A stretch of DNA of 64,000 nt from Kaistella yonginensis (lineage in GTDB: Bacteria; Bacteroidota; Bacteroidia; Flavobacteriales; Weeksellaceae). Below the pieces are notes generated by a model. The model was not told where the DNA came from. It searched no databases and saw only the letters and a program-made list of their open reading frames with translations. The position numbers were made by a program, and so were the translations under genes. Shown in pieces: positions 45,248 to 56,147 of the stretch (position 1 is the first letter of the stretch; each line of letters starts with the position of its first letter). Where the stretch lies: assembly GCF_030409525.1 (NCBI RefSeq), contig NZ_JAUFQB010000002.1, positions 50,422 through 114,421 on the forward strand. Direction: 5' to 3'.

Positions 45248-45769
45248 ATGTTAGGACTAGATAATATAGAAAAAATAAAACCGGGAGGATTAGAACTTAA
45301 AGATCGTCTCGTTTCAGTAAACAGAGTTACCAAAGTAACCAAAGGGGGTAGAGCTTTCGGATTTTCTGCAATCGTGGTTGTAGGAGACGAAGCAGGAACT
45401 GTTGGTTTCGGTTTAGGAAAATCTAAAGAAGTTGCCTCAGCTATTGCAAAAGCAGTAGAAGATGCTAAGAAAAATTTAGTTAAAATTCCTATGAAAGAAC
45501 ATACCATTCCTCACCAAACATCTGCAAGATACGGTGGAGCAGATATCTTCTTGAGACCTGCAACGCACGGTACCGGTGTAATCGCTGGTGGTACCGTTCG
45601 TATGGTATTAGAATCTGCTGGTATCAAAGATATTCTCTCTAAATCTAAAGGTTCATCAAATCCACATAACGTAGTAAAGGCAACTTTCAAAGCATTATTG
45701 GACATCAGAAGACCTGAAGAAATCGCAAGGTTGAGAGGTATTTCATTAAATAAAGTGTTTAACGGTTAA
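45248..45769 (+). CDS. rpsE: 30S ribosomal protein S5
   Basis: S5 contributes to mRNA helicase activity and accuracy. The 173-residue protein has [22 protein letters not shown] in the RNA-binding domain and [24 protein letters not shown] later. rpmD starts 11 bp after its stop codon. Confidence 0.98.
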   Translation: MLGLDNIEKIKPGGLELKDRLVSVNRVTKVTKGGRAFGFSAIVVVGDEAGTVGFGLGKSKEVASAIAKAVEDAKKNLVKIPMKEHTIPHQTSARYGGADIFLRPATHGTGVIAGGTVRMVLESAGIKDILSKSKGSSNPHNVVKATFKALLDIRRPEEIARLRGISLNKVFNG

Positions 45770-45780
45770 TAAGTAAAGCA

Positions 45781-45957
45781 ATGGCAAAAATTAGAGTAAA
45801 ACAAGTAAGAAGCGCTATTGGTAGAACCAAAACCCAAAAAAGAACGCTTGAAGCATTAGGATTGAAAAAACTTCACCAAGTGGTAGAACATGACGATACT
45901 CCTGCAATTCTAGGAATGGTAGCGGCAGTAAGTCACTTATTAGAAGTACAAAAATAG
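45781..45957 (+). CDS. rpmD: 50S ribosomal protein L30
   Basis: A 58-residue frame, MAKIRVKQVRSAIGRTKTQK to the end SHLLEVQK, has the L30 pattern including RTLEALGLKKLHQVV. It lies in its usual place between rpsE and rplO. Confidence 0.97.
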   Translation: MAKIRVKQVRSAIGRTKTQKRTLEALGLKKLHQVVEHDDTPAILGMVAAVSHLLEVQK

Positions 45958-45969
45958 AAATTAGACAAA

Positions 45970-46005
45970 GAGATAAGAGACTATATTATCATGGTCTCTT
46001 AGCTC
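45970..46005 (+). promoter_or_regulatory. hairpin between rpmD and rplO
   Basis: TAAGAGAC (45974-45981) and GTCTCTTA (45994-46001) pair perfectly, and GAG/CTC outside extend the stem past one mismatch. No T-run follows, so it is not an intrinsic terminator. A short TCT/AAA-rich repeat lies between it and rplO. Confidence 0.45.
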
Positions 46006-46033
46006 TAATCTTTAAATCTCAAATCTAAAAATA

Positions 46034-46480
46034 ATGAATTTAAATAATATTAGACCTGCAGCAGGTTCTACTCACAGTACTAAAAGAATCGGTAGAGGAC
46101 AAGGTAGTGGTAAAGGGGGTACAGCTGGGAAAGGTCACAATGGTCAGCAAGCAAGAGCTGGTTATTCGCAAAAAATCGGTTTCGAAGGTGGTCAAATGCC
46201 TTTGCAAAGAAGATTACCGAAATTCGGTTTTACCAACATCAACAGAAAAGAATATAGAGGAATTAATATTGATACCCTTCAAATTTTAGCGGATACTAAG
46301 AATATCACTGAAATTACCCAAGAGGTATTGGTAGCAAATGGTTTAGCTAAAAAAAGCGAAATCGTGAAAATTATGGGTAGAGGAGAATTGAAAGCAGGTA
46401 TTTCAGTTTCTGCACATAAATTCACAAAATCAGCAGAAGAAGCAATAGCTAAAGCTGGAGGTAAAGCAATTACTCTTTAA
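46034..46480 (+). CDS. rplO: 50S ribosomal protein L15
   Basis: L15 is a late 50S assembly protein. The 148-residue protein has the Gly-rich RGQGSGKGGTAGKGHNGQQ region followed by GFEGGQMPLQRRLPKFGF. secY follows after 8 bp. Confidence 0.98.
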   Translation: MNLNNIRPAAGSTHSTKRIGRGQGSGKGGTAGKGHNGQQARAGYSQKIGFEGGQMPLQRRLPKFGFTNINRKEYRGINIDTLQILADTKNITEITQEVLVANGLAKKSEIVKIMGRGELKAGISVSAHKFTKSAEEAIAKAGGKAITL

Positions 46481-46488
46481 TATTTACA

Positions 46489-47871
46489 ATGAAAGAATTT
46501 ATACAAACACTAAAAAACATTTGGAGTCTTAAGGAGCTAAGAGAAAAAATACTTTTTACTCTTGGGATTGTCCTCGTGTATAGATTCGCATCTTATATTT
46601 CTCTACCTGCTATTAACATGGCAGAAGTAGGAAATCTTTTGGATATTTACAAAGACCAAGGAGGCAACAAGCAAGGAGCAGGACTTCTTGGCTTGCTTTC
46701 TTCGTTTACAGGTGGGGCATTTAGCCGGGCGTCTATTATGGCCCTGGGTATTATGCCTTATATTTCTGCTTCCATTATTGTGCAGTTAATGGGTATGGCA
46801 ATTCCATACCTTCAGAAATTGCAGAAAGATGGTGAAAGTGGTAGAAATACTTTGAACCAAATTACAAGATGGTTAACTATTGCAGTTTGTTTGATACAGG
46901 CACCTTCTTACCTTACTTCAATCACACAAATGTTCTTGCCACATGCGCAGTTCGCTTCGGCTTACTATGTACATCCGCAGTCTATTATGTTTTGGTTACC
47001 AAGTATTGTAATATTGGTTGCTGGTTCTGTCTTCGCCATGTGGTTAGGAGAAAAAATTACTGATAAAGGAATCGGAAACGGTATTTCTATCTTAATAATG
47101 GTAGGGATTCTAGCTGACTTCCCAGGAGCATTCATTCAAGAAGTTGCGACACAAACAGGTAAAGGTGGTTTTGGTACCATCATGATCCTGATTGAAGTCC
47201 TATTCTGGATGGTTGTTGTTCTGTTAGCAATTGTTCTTTCGGTCGCGGTGCGAAAAATTCCAATTCAGTATGTAAGTAGAGCCCAAGCAAGAGGCGGTGT
47301 TAATAGAAACTTAATGCAAGGTGCAAGACAATGGATTCCTCTAAAAGTGAATGCTTCTGGAGTAATGCCAATCATCTTTGCCCAAGCTTTAATGTTCGTG
47401 CCAGGATTATTAACAAAGGTTGATGAATCCAACACTTTCTTAGCAGGTTTCAAAAATGTATTCAGCTGGCAGTATAATGTATTGTTTGCGATTTTAATTA
47501 TCATTTTCTCATTTTTCTATACCGCAATTACAATTCCGGTGAATCAAATGGCGGATGATTTAAAGAGAAACGGAGGCCTAATTCCGAAGGTAAGACCTGG
47601 GAAGGAAACTGCTGATTATCTGGATGATATTTTATCAAAAATAACTTTGCCAGGTTCGCTCTTTTTAGCTATCTTTGCAGTCCTTCCAGCACTTGTGTAT
47701 GGAGCGTTTGTTCAGACCGATCGGTTTGCCCTGTTTTTCGGGGGTACATCACTTTTAATTATGGTCGGAGTAATCTTAGATACGGTGCAACAGATCAATA
47801 CGTATTTGTTGAATCATCATTATGATGGTTTAATGCAGTCTAAATTATCCAGAACAAACAATAATCTGTAA
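46489..47871 (+). CDS. secY: protein translocase subunit SecY
   Basis: SecY is the channel of the general secretion machinery in the inner membrane. The 460-residue protein has ten predicted helices, the conserved [15 protein letters not shown] and the cytoplasmic loop [20 protein letters not shown], with [13 protein letters not shown] later. It lies 8 bp before infA in the standard spc order. Confidence 0.98.
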   Translation: MKEFIQTLKNIWSLKELREKILFTLGIVLVYRFASYISLPAINMAEVGNLLDIYKDQGGNKQGAGLLGLLSSFTGGAFSRASIMALGIMPYISASIIVQLMGMAIPYLQKLQKDGESGRNTLNQITRWLTIAVCLIQAPSYLTSITQMFLPHAQFASAYYVHPQSIMFWLPSIVILVAGSVFAMWLGEKITDKGIGNGISILIMVGILADFPGAFIQEVATQTGKGGFGTIMILIEVLFWMVVVLLAIVLSVAVRKIPIQYVSRAQARGGVNRNLMQGARQWIPLKVNASGVMPIIFAQALMFVPGLLTKVDESNTFLAGFKNVFSWQYNVLFAILIIIFSFFYTAITIPVNQMADDLKRNGGLIPKVRPGKETADYLDDILSKITLPGSLFLAIFAVLPALVYGAFVQTDRFALFFGGTSLLIMVGVILDTVQQINTYLLNHHYDGLMQSKLSRTNNNL

Positions 47872-47879
47872 GTAGATCA

Positions 47880-48095
47880 ATGGCAAAACAAAAACATATT
47901 GAGCAAGACGGCGTAATTACGGAAGCACTTTCGAACGCGCAGTTCCGTGTTGAACTAGAAAATGGGCATGTACTTATTGCACATATTTCTGGTAAGATGC
48001 GAATGCATTACATTAAACTTTTACCTGGAGACAAGGTAAAATTAGAACTATCTCCTTATGACTTGTCAAAAGGAAGAATAACATTTAGATACTAA
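47880..48095 (+). CDS. infA: translation initiation factor IF-1
   Basis: IF-1 occupies the 30S A-site during initiation. The 71-residue OB-fold protein has [20 protein letters not shown] and [17 protein letters not shown] 188-bp spacer separates it from rpmJ. Confidence 0.98.
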   Translation: MAKQKHIEQDGVITEALSNAQFRVELENGHVLIAHISGKMRMHYIKLLPGDKVKLELSPYDLSKGRITFRY

Positions 48096-48283
48096 TTTCA
48101 GAGTGATCTGAAGATTATTATAATAGGAAACAAAGTGAAATCATCTGATTTTACTGTCATTTAAATATTTAAACGATAGGGAATGTAATCGAAAGAAAGC
48201 ATTTAACCGTTGGAAAATTAACAAGGATCAAATGAAATCATACGATTGCATTTTACCTTTAAAAAACTTTAAACAAAGTAGAA

Positions 48284-48400
48284 ATGAAAGTTAGAGCATC
48301 TATCAAAAAAAGAAGTGCTGATTGTAAAATTGTTCGCAGAAAAGGCGTTCTGTTTGTAATCAACAAGAAGAACCCAAAATTTAAACAAAGACAAGGCTAA
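48284..48400 (+). CDS. rpmJ: 50S ribosomal protein L36, zinc-independent form
   Basis: This 38-residue protein ([20 protein letters not shown] and the end NPKFKQRQG) is L36. Only one Cys remains and the usual His is Phe, so the zinc site is lost. The spacer 48096-48283 before it is AT-rich; a weak TACCTTTA at 48254-48261 may act as a -7 box. Confidence 0.96.
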   Translation: MKVRASIKKRSADCKIVRRKGVLFVINKKNPKFKQRQG

Positions 48401-48409
48401 AATTAAATT

Positions 48410-48787
48410 ATGGCGAGAATTTCCGGTATTGATTTACCAAAAAACAAAAGAGGCGTAATCGGTTTAACTTACATCTATGGTGTTGGAAGAAGTACTTCTT
48501 CTGAGATCTTGAAAGCAGCCGGTATCAGCGAAGACAAGAAAGTCAACGAATGGAATGACGATGAATTGGCATTAATCAGAAACTACATCACTGAAAACAT
48601 CAAAGTGGAAGGTGAATTGCGTTCTGAAACACAACTAAACATCAAGCGATTGATGGATATTGGTTGCCAACGAGGAATACGTCACAGACTAGGATTACCT
48701 TTAAGAGGACAAAGAACGAAAAATAATTCTAGAACCCGAAAAGGAAAGAGAAAAACGGTTGCTAATAAGAAAAAAGCAAGTAAATAA
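48410..48787 (+). CDS. rpsM: 30S ribosomal protein S13
   Basis: S13 contacts tRNA and 50S bridges. The 125-residue protein has [23 protein letters not shown] and the signature [19 protein letters not shown]. Followed 12 bp later by rpsK. Confidence 0.98.
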   Translation: MARISGIDLPKNKRGVIGLTYIYGVGRSTSSEILKAAGISEDKKVNEWNDDELALIRNYITENIKVEGELRSETQLNIKRLMDIGCQRGIRHRLGLPLRGQRTKNNSRTRKGKRKTVANKKKASK

Positions 48788-48799
48788 TCGGTAAGAATT

Positions 48800-49189
48800 A
48801 TGGCAAAACAGACAAAAGCAGTTAAGAAAAGAAAAGTAAAAGTTGAAGCAATTGGTGAAGCACATATCCAAGCGACGTTCAACAATATCATCATTTCTTT
48901 AACAAATAAAAGTGGAGAGGTCATCTCTTGGGCATCTGCCGGAAAGATGGGCTTCAGAGGTTCTAAGAAGAATACTCCTTTTGCAGCGCAAATGGCTGCA
49001 GAAAATTGCTCAACCGTAGCACACGATGCTGGACTACGCAGAGTAAAGGTTTACGTGAAAGGTCCTGGTGCAGGTAGAGAATCTGCAATCAGAACAATCC
49101 ACAATTCAGGAATTGAAGTTAGTGAAATCATTGATGTGACGCCAATGCCACACAACGGATGTAGACCACCAAAAAGAAGAAGAGTATAA
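48800..49189 (+). CDS. rpsK: 30S ribosomal protein S11
   Basis: S11 forms part of the platform and mRNA exit. The 129-residue protein has the core [20 protein letters not shown] and ends with [15 protein letters not shown]. The following 89-bp spacer is repeat-rich. Confidence 0.98.
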   Translation: MAKQTKAVKKRKVKVEAIGEAHIQATFNNIIISLTNKSGEVISWASAGKMGFRGSKKNTPFAAQMAAENCSTVAHDAGLRRVKVYVKGPGAGRESAIRTIHNSGIEVSEIIDVTPMPHNGCRPPKRRRV

Positions 49190-49278
49190 TCTAAAATTTT
49201 AAATTTTGAATTTTAAATTTTGAATGTTTCATTTTTAAATCTAAAATCTAAAATTTAGAATCTAAAATCTTAAAAAAT
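49190..49278. repeat. AT-rich heptamer and 14-bp direct repeats in the rpsK-rpsD spacer
   Basis: The left half has a 14-bp direct repeat (AAATTTTGAATTTT pattern) and the right half has TCTAAAA heptamers, three to four with one variant. The same heptamer family occurs at 41288-41314. Confidence 0.8.
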
Positions 49279-49887
49279 ATGGCAAGATATATTGGACCAA
49301 AAACAAAGATTGCAAGAAAGTTTGGAGCTGCAATCTACGGAGACGACAAAAACTTCGAGAAAAGAAAAAACCAACCACCAGGACAACATGGTGTTAACAA
49401 AAGAAGAGGATCAAAGAAATCTGAGTATGCTGTTCAGTTAATGGAAAAGCAGAAAGCAAAATATACCTATGGTATTTTGGAGAAACAATTTGCAAATCTT
49501 TACGAAAAAGCAGTAAGAGCGAGAGGAGTTACAGGTGAAGTTCTTTTACAATTATGTGAATCTAGATTAGACAATGTAGTGTACAGATTAGGGTTTGCAA
49601 AAACCAGAGCAGGAGCAAGACAATTGGTTTCTCACAGACACATTACCGTAAACGGTGAATTGGTAAACATCGCTTCATATTCGATGAAAGCTGGAGACGT
49701 AGTTGCAGTGAGAGAGAAATCAAAATCTCTTGAAGTAATTGCCGACTCTTTAGCTTATAAATCAAACTATGAGTGGTTGCAGTTCAACGATGAGAAAAAA
49801 GAAGGTACTTTCGTATCTGCACCCGAGAGAATCCAAATCCCGGAAGACATCAAAGAACAATTGATCGTCGAACTTTACTCTAAATAA
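49279..49887 (+). CDS. rpsD: 30S ribosomal protein S4
   Basis: S4 starts 30S assembly and often regulates its operon. The 202-residue protein has [16 protein letters not shown] and the S4 RNA-binding domain [28 protein letters not shown]. rpoA follows after 33 bp. Confidence 0.98.
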   Translation: MARYIGPKTKIARKFGAAIYGDDKNFEKRKNQPPGQHGVNKRRGSKKSEYAVQLMEKQKAKYTYGILEKQFANLYEKAVRARGVTGEVLLQLCESRLDNVVYRLGFAKTRAGARQLVSHRHITVNGELVNIASYSMKAGDVVAVREKSKSLEVIADSLAYKSNYEWLQFNDEKKEGTFVSAPERIQIPEDIKEQLIVELYSK

Positions 49888-49920
49888 TAATTTTTCAAAT
49901 TTTTGCTCAACCTATATTAT

Positions 49921-50916
49921 ATGGCAATTTTAACATTTATTAAACCCGATAAAGTAATCCTTCTTAACTCTAATGAATTCAAAGGGCAATTTGAATTTAG
50001 ACCTTTAGAGCAAGGTTTCGGACTTACGATCGGTAATGCTTTGAGAAGAGTTTTACTTTCTTCTCTAGAAGGATATGCTATTTCATCTATCAAAATAGAA
50101 GGCGTAGAGCACGAATTTTCAACAATTCCAGGCGTAATTGAAGATGTAACAGAAATTATTCTGAACCTGAAACAATTAAGACTTAAAGCAAAATCTGAAA
50201 ATGCTACGGCAGAACAAGTGATTGCGAAAGTGTCTGGTCAAACTACTGTAACTGCCGCTGATCTAGGTAAAACAATGCAGGAATTCGAAGTATTGAATCC
50301 TGAATTGATTATCTGTTCAACGAACAAAGATGTGAAATTTGAAATCACGTTTAATATTGAGAAAGGTAGAGGTTATGTTCCTTCCGAACAAAACAAATCT
50401 AGCAACGCTCCAATCGGAACCATCGCAATAGATTCAATCTATACCCCAATCAAAAAAGTTCAGTACAGTGTTGAGAACTATCGTGTCGAGCAAAAAACAG
50501 ACTACGAAAAACTCGTATTAGATATTGAAACTGATGGGTCTATCAGCCCTCAAAATGCTTTAACAGAAGCTTCTAAGATTTTAATTTATCATTTCATGTT
50601 GTTCTCCGATGAGAGAATTACTTTAGAAACTGAAGCCGTAAAAGCATCAATCCAATACGACGAAGAAACTTTACATACCAGACAACTCCTTAAATCTAAA
50701 TTAGTAGATATGGATCTGTCGGTAAGAGCATTAAACTGCTTGAAAGCTGCTGAAGTGGAAACTTTAGGAGAACTGGTTTCGTATACCAAGTCTGATTTGA
50801 TGAAATTCAGAAATTTCGGTAAAAAATCTTTAACAGAATTAGAAGAATTAGTGCATGCAAAAGGTCTTAACTTTGGTTTCGACATTGCTAAATATAAATT
50901 AGACGCTGATAAATAA
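49921..50916 (+). CDS. rpoA: DNA-directed RNA polymerase alpha subunit
   Basis: Alpha dimerises to start RNA polymerase assembly, and its C-terminal domain contacts DNA and activators. I chose the ATG at 49921 ([15 protein letters not shown]..., 331 residues); a start 18 bp upstream adds unconserved residues. The N-domain has [22 protein letters not shown]; the C-domain has [43 protein letters not shown]. Confidence 0.98.
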   Translation: MAILTFIKPDKVILLNSNEFKGQFEFRPLEQGFGLTIGNALRRVLLSSLEGYAISSIKIEGVEHEFSTIPGVIEDVTEIILNLKQLRLKAKSENATAEQVIAKVSGQTTVTAADLGKTMQEFEVLNPELIICSTNKDVKFEITFNIEKGRGYVPSEQNKSSNAPIGTIAIDSIYTPIKKVQYSVENYRVEQKTDYEKLVLDIETDGSISPQNALTEASKILIYHFMLFSDERITLETEAVKASIQYDEETLHTRQLLKSKLVDMDLSVRALNCLKAAEVETLGELVSYTKSDLMKFRNFGKKSLTELEELVHAKGLNFGFDIAKYKLDADK

Positions 50917-50922
50917 CAAACA

Positions 50923-51456
50923 ATGAGACACGGTAAAAAATTCAATCACTTATCTAGAACAGCTTCACACAGAAGTGCGTTGCTTTCTAATATGGCTTGT
51001 TCTCTTATTGAGCATAAAAGAATCAACACAACGGTCGCTAAAGCGAAAGCTTTAAGAGTATATGTTGAGCCGATCCTTACAAAAGCGAAAGAAGATACAA
51101 CACACAACAGAAGAACAGTTTTTTCTTACCTGCAAAGCAAAGAAGCAGTTACTGAATTATTCAGAACAATTGCTCCTAAAATCGCAGAAAGAAATGGTGG
51201 GTACACTAGAATCATCAAAACTGGATTCAGACCGGGAGATGCTGCAGATACTGCAATGATCGAACTTGTAGATTTCAATGATCTTTACAACCCGAATGCT
51301 GACGAGAAAAAAGCAACAAGAAGAAGCAGAAGAGCAACTCCAAAAGCAGCTGTAGCTGTAGCTGAAGTTAAAGAAACTCCTGCTAAAGAAGAAGCTAAAA
51401 CTGAAGAGCCTACAGCTGAGGCTGCTGATTCAACAGAAGAAAAAGCGGGAGAATAA
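50923..51456 (+). CDS. rplQ: 50S ribosomal protein L17 with extended tail
   Basis: L17 is near the tunnel exit. The first 115 residues are standard ([38 protein letters not shown]). An Ala/Glu/Lys-rich low-complexity tail of about 50 residues follows, making 177 in total against about 127 in E. coli. Last gene of the ribosomal cluster; a terminator lies 20 nt downstream. Confidence 0.97.
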   Translation: MRHGKKFNHLSRTASHRSALLSNMACSLIEHKRINTTVAKAKALRVYVEPILTKAKEDTTHNRRTVFSYLQSKEAVTELFRTIAPKIAERNGGYTRIIKTGFRPGDAADTAMIELVDFNDLYNPNADEKKATRRSRRATPKAAVAVAEVKETPAKEEAKTEEPTAEAADSTEEKAGE

Positions 51457-51476
51457 TTTACCCCAGCTTATAAACT

Positions 51477-51512
51477 AAAATCCGTCTCATTTTTATATGA
51501 GACGGATTTTTA
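51477..51512 (+). terminator. terminator of the ribosomal cluster
   Basis: A perfect 14-bp stem (51477-51490 with 51497-51510) around a TTTTAT loop is followed by more T. It is self-complementary enough to work in both directions. Confidence 0.95.
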
Positions 51513-51641
51513 TTTTATGAAGGAGGGTTCATTTCATAACAGAATCTCACTTTACTTCCAAGTCGCAGTAAGTTCACATTTAATAAAAAGTTTCATTAAT
51601 TTTTTGCTCCTTATTGGGCTATTTTTTCTTGATTCTTACAA

Positions 51642-52046
51642 TTACTGACCTCGCGCTTTTTTCAAATAAATCACATTGTTTTCCTGCGTAATCATAATGC
51701 TGTCATTTTTAGTTTCAATGGTAATGTCGAAATTGCCATAAACACCCACTTCTTTTTGAGGCGCAGAAATCGTTTTATTATTACTGCGAATACTGATGCT
51801 TTTTTCTTCATCGGTATTTTTAAAAGTTACTAATGCTGATGAGCCATCATCTCCTACATAACGTTCCGTGTATTCTGCTGCGGTCTGATCTACGGTCGTC
51901 GGAATCTCTGCTAAACTGTCTTTAGGCAAATCTTCAGAATATTCATTTTCCTGTTTGATGACGCTTTTATTTCCTTCTGTATTTTTTTCACAACTCAAAC
52001 TAAGGAGTAGCATAGAAGTTAGCGCAATAATCAATGTATTTTTCAT
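51642..52046 (-). CDS. small lipoprotein, possibly MliC-like
   Basis: This 134-residue protein has a lipoprotein signal (hydrophobic run ending LSLSC, modified Cys at 19), an acidic linker (about 20-65) and a beta-rich C-terminal domain with VTFKNTDEEKSISIRSNNK and ITQENNVIYLKK. The strand pattern recalls the lysozyme-inhibitor MliC/PliC fold, but the signature residues are not clear and I put this forward only as a possibility. Single gene on the minus strand between the ribosomal cluster and eno. Confidence 0.65.
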   Translation of the reverse strand: MKNTLIIALTSMLLLSLSCEKNTEGNKSVIKQENEYSEDLPKDSLAEIPTTVDQTAAEYTERYVGDDGSSALVTFKNTDEEKSISIRSNNKTISAPQKEVGVYGNFDITIETKNDSIMITQENNVIYLKKARGQ

Positions 52047-52181
52047 TGGTAAAGTTTTAGGGTTTAATCAAATTTAATGATTACTTTTCTAATTCCCATC
52101 ATCGCGGTAGAATTAACTAAATTTTAACTCAAACATAGCTAAAATCATTGTTTAAAACCGTTACAATGATTCAATTTTAAC

Positions 52182-52189
52182 TAAATTTG
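52182..52189 (+). promoter_or_regulatory. -7 promoter box upstream of eno
   Basis: TAAATTTG matches TANNTTTG exactly, 34 nt before the ATG. The -33 part is unclear. Confidence 0.55.
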
Positions 52190-52202
52190 TAATTCAGAAT
52201 AA

Positions 52203-53516
<1,314 letters not shown>

Positions 53517-53597
53517 TAGAAAAAATTAATGGATTGGGGCTGAAAACACTTGTGGTTTCATTCCAATATTTATAAATTAGTAAAAAATTAAATTATA

Positions 53598-54884
53598 ATG
53601 TCAGATAATAAAGTTATATTAAACTATGATGGTAAAGCCTTTGAATATCCAATCATAGAAAGCACCATCGGTGACAGAGGAATCGATATCTCAAAATTGA
53701 GAGACCAAACCGGTCTGATTACTTTAGATTTAGGATATAAAAATACCGGCGCTACTTTAAGCGACATCACTTATCTTGATGGTGACCACGGTGAATTGTA
53801 TTACAGAGGCTATCCCATCGAGCAAATTGCAGAAAAATCAAGTTTTACAGAGGTCATGTATCTTTTGCTAAATGGTGATTTACCAACAACAGATCAGTTT
53901 GCGGGGTTCGAAAAAGGAATCAAAAAATACAACTTCGTTGCAGATGAAATGAAAAGATTGATCGACGTATTCCCTCGTTCAGCTCATCCTATGGGTGTTT
54001 TGTCATCCCTAACTTCTGCCTTAACAGCTTTTAATCCAAAAGCAGTTGATGTAACTTCAAAAGAAGAAATGGATCACGCCGCAGAAATGTTGATCGCTAA
54101 ATTCTCTCACCTTTGCGCCTGGACGTATCGCAAGAAAATGGGATTCCCCATCAACCACGGTGATGACAGCTTAAACTATGTAGAAAACTTCTACAAAATG
54201 TGCTTCCGTCGTCCAAACCAAGAATTCCACTTGGATTCTACGGTTGTAAATGCCTTAGATAAATTATTAATTCTTCACGCAGATCACGAGCAAAACTGTT
54301 CTACATCTACGGTAAGAATGGTTGGTTCTGCACACACAGGGTTATTCGCTTCCGTTTCAGCAGGGATTTCTGCACTTTGGGGACCACTTCATGGTGGCGC
54401 AAACCAAGCAGTAATCGAAATGTTGGAAATGATCGAAAAAGATGGTGGCGACGTTGCAAAATATGTAGAAAAAGCAAAAAATAAAGACGACAATTTCCGT
54501 TTGATGGGCTTCGGACACAGAGTTTACAAAAACTTCGATCCAAGAGCACGCATCATTAAAAAAGCAGCTGATGATATTTTTGCAGCCTTAGGAATTGAAG
54601 ACAAAGCTTTAGACATCGCTTTACAACTAGAAAAAGTAGCTTTGGAAGATGAATATTTCATCGAAAGAAAACTCTATCCAAACGTAGATTTCTACTCCGG
54701 TATAATCTACCGCGCCTTAGGAATCCCAACAGAAATGTTCACCGTGATGTTCGCTTTAGGACGTTTACCAGGCTGGATTTCTCAATGGAAAGAAATGAGA
54801 TTACACAACGATCCAATCGGAAGACCAAGACAGGTTTATCAAGGTTCACCAAAACGTGATTACGTTGACATGAGCGCAAGATAA
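53598..54884 (+). CDS. gltA: citrate synthase
   Basis: Citrate synthase condenses oxaloacetate and acetyl-CoA in the TCA cycle. The 428-residue protein is the type II (hexameric, NADH-sensitive in other bacteria) length. Catalytic residues lie in LILHADHEQNCSTSTVR, GPLHGGANQAV, GFGHRVYKNFDPRA and NVDFYSGIIYRALG. A terminator follows within 20 nt. Confidence 0.97.
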   Translation: MSDNKVILNYDGKAFEYPIIESTIGDRGIDISKLRDQTGLITLDLGYKNTGATLSDITYLDGDHGELYYRGYPIEQIAEKSSFTEVMYLLLNGDLPTTDQFAGFEKGIKKYNFVADEMKRLIDVFPRSAHPMGVLSSLTSALTAFNPKAVDVTSKEEMDHAAEMLIAKFSHLCAWTYRKKMGFPINHGDDSLNYVENFYKMCFRRPNQEFHLDSTVVNALDKLLILHADHEQNCSTSTVRMVGSAHTGLFASVSAGISALWGPLHGGANQAVIEMLEMIEKDGGDVAKYVEKAKNKDDNFRLMGFGHRVYKNFDPRARIIKKAADDIFAALGIEDKALDIALQLEKVALEDEYFIERKLYPNVDFYSGIIYRALGIPTEMFTVMFALGRLPGWISQWKEMRLHNDPIGRPRQVYQGSPKRDYVDMSAR

Positions 54885-54903
54885 TCTTAACCATATTTAT
54901 AAG

Positions 54904-54936
54904 ATCCCTTTCAATTCATTTTGAGAGGGATTTTTT
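54904..54936 (+). terminator. gltA terminator
   Basis: An 11-bp stem with one T-G pair (54904-54914 with 54921-54931) is followed by T. Confidence 0.9.
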
Positions 54937-54971
54937 ATGCTTTATTTGGGCGCACATTTCCGTCTTCCGTT

Positions 54972-55042
54972 CCCGCTTTTTTATTTTTCCCTTGGCTCTT
55001 CCCATCGCTAAAAAATAAAAAGAGCTCCACTCAAGCCGGGGC
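54972..55042. repeat. structured intergenic element, copy 2
   Basis: It has the same layout as 30951-31021: CCCGC, a long A/T-rich hairpin (GCTTTTTTATTTTT against AAAAAATAAAAAG), then CAAGCCGGGGC. The rest of 54937-55132 holds no gene that I can support. Confidence 0.55.
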
Positions 55043-55132
55043 GCAAATTCGTCCCCGAAACAAAATTTTAACGAAATTGAAAATTTCAGTATCTTAACCC
55101 CTAGAAAAATCACTATAGATATTCTTTGCCAA

Positions 55133-55822
55133 ATGAAATTCTTTTATCAAATTCTTTTTTTCCTCATCACCGGCTTTACAGTACTTTCGTGTAACTCCCG
55201 AACGAGCATCAATACTGATTTAAAGAAAGAATTGGATGCAATAATGTTTACAGATCAAGCCTTCCGCAGACAATATGATCCTACTATGTCAGAGAAAGAA
55301 CGCCGGGATATTGCAGACAGTCTTAATATGGATTACGACGAGATGCATAAAAATCTTTTAGGACTGATGAATAAATATGATGCAGAAAACATTAAAAAAA
55401 TTGAAACCATCATTGCCAAATATGGTTACCCCGGAAAATCATTAGTCGGCGAGCCAACAAATCGTGCCGCTTTTTTAGTCATTCAACATTCTGATAAGAT
55501 TTCGAAATATTTACCAATAGTCAAAATTGCCGCTGAGAAAAAAGAGCTACCTTTTCAAAGTTATGCTTTAATGCTGGATCGATATCTTATGGGAAAAGAA
55601 GAAGAACAAATATATGGTTCTCAAGGTCTGGAAATGGGTGGTATTTCTATTATTTGGCCGATAAAAGATCCTGTTAACGTTAATGAATTAAGGAAAAAAG
55701 CAGGCTTTTCGCAAACCGTAGAAGAATATTCGAAGGACCTTTACGGTGAAAATTTTGAGTATAAAATCTATACCCTTGACGAAGTGAAAAAAATGTTTGC
55801 TGGAAAAGTCATTTTAGAATAA
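55133..55822 (+). CDS. DUF6624-like lipoprotein
   Basis: This 229-residue protein has a lipoprotein signal (hydrophobic stretch ending VLSCN, modified Cys at 20). The body resembles DUF6624: IIAKYGYPGKSLVGEPTNRAAFLVIQHSD, then YLPIVKIAAEKKEL, MLDRYLMGKEEEQIYGSQG. The conserved Gly-Tyr-Pro-Gly, Gln-His and Asp-Arg pairs may be catalytic, but no activity is known. It faces outside the cytoplasm. A small membrane-protein gene follows 43 bp later. Confidence 0.78.
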   Translation: MKFFYQILFFLITGFTVLSCNSRTSINTDLKKELDAIMFTDQAFRRQYDPTMSEKERRDIADSLNMDYDEMHKNLLGLMNKYDAENIKKIETIIAKYGYPGKSLVGEPTNRAAFLVIQHSDKISKYLPIVKIAAEKKELPFQSYALMLDRYLMGKEEEQIYGSQGLEMGGISIIWPIKDPVNVNELRKKAGFSQTVEEYSKDLYGENFEYKIYTLDEVKKMFAGKVILE

Positions 55823-55865
55823 AAGAAAGAGTAAATGTTTTTCCAATCAACGATATAAATTATAA

Positions 55866-56147
55866 ATGAATTCAAAAAGTAAAAAGATACTCGCAGCTGC
55901 AGGAATATTTTTGGTTGCACTTAATATTATAGCCTTCTATATTCTTCAAAAAGGAATCGGCATCTCGAAAGCCATTAATGATACAGAAAATAAAGAGGCT
56001 TTAAAATCATTGGAGCAAAAACAGATCTTAAGTGATGTTTTACCATCATTGGTTTTTACCATTGACATTGCTCTAATTTTCTTCTTATGCTATGTCTTAA
56101 TTAAAATGCTGTTCAAAAGTTTAAAAAAATCCACATCTAATAAATAA
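55866..56147 (+). CDS. small two-helix membrane protein upstream of paaZ
   Basis: This 93-residue protein has two hydrophobic helices (about 8-27 and 60-81) joined by a charged loop, and a Lys/Ser tail. I do not recognise it. Its stop codon shares one base with the paaZ start (TAATG), so the two are translationally coupled. An enzyme and a membrane protein with such coupling is unusual, but nothing points to its role. Confidence 0.65.
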   Translation: MNSKSKKILAAAGIFLVALNIIAFYILQKGIGISKAINDTENKEALKSLEQKQILSDVLPSLVFTIDIALIFFLCYVLIKMLFKSLKKSTSNK

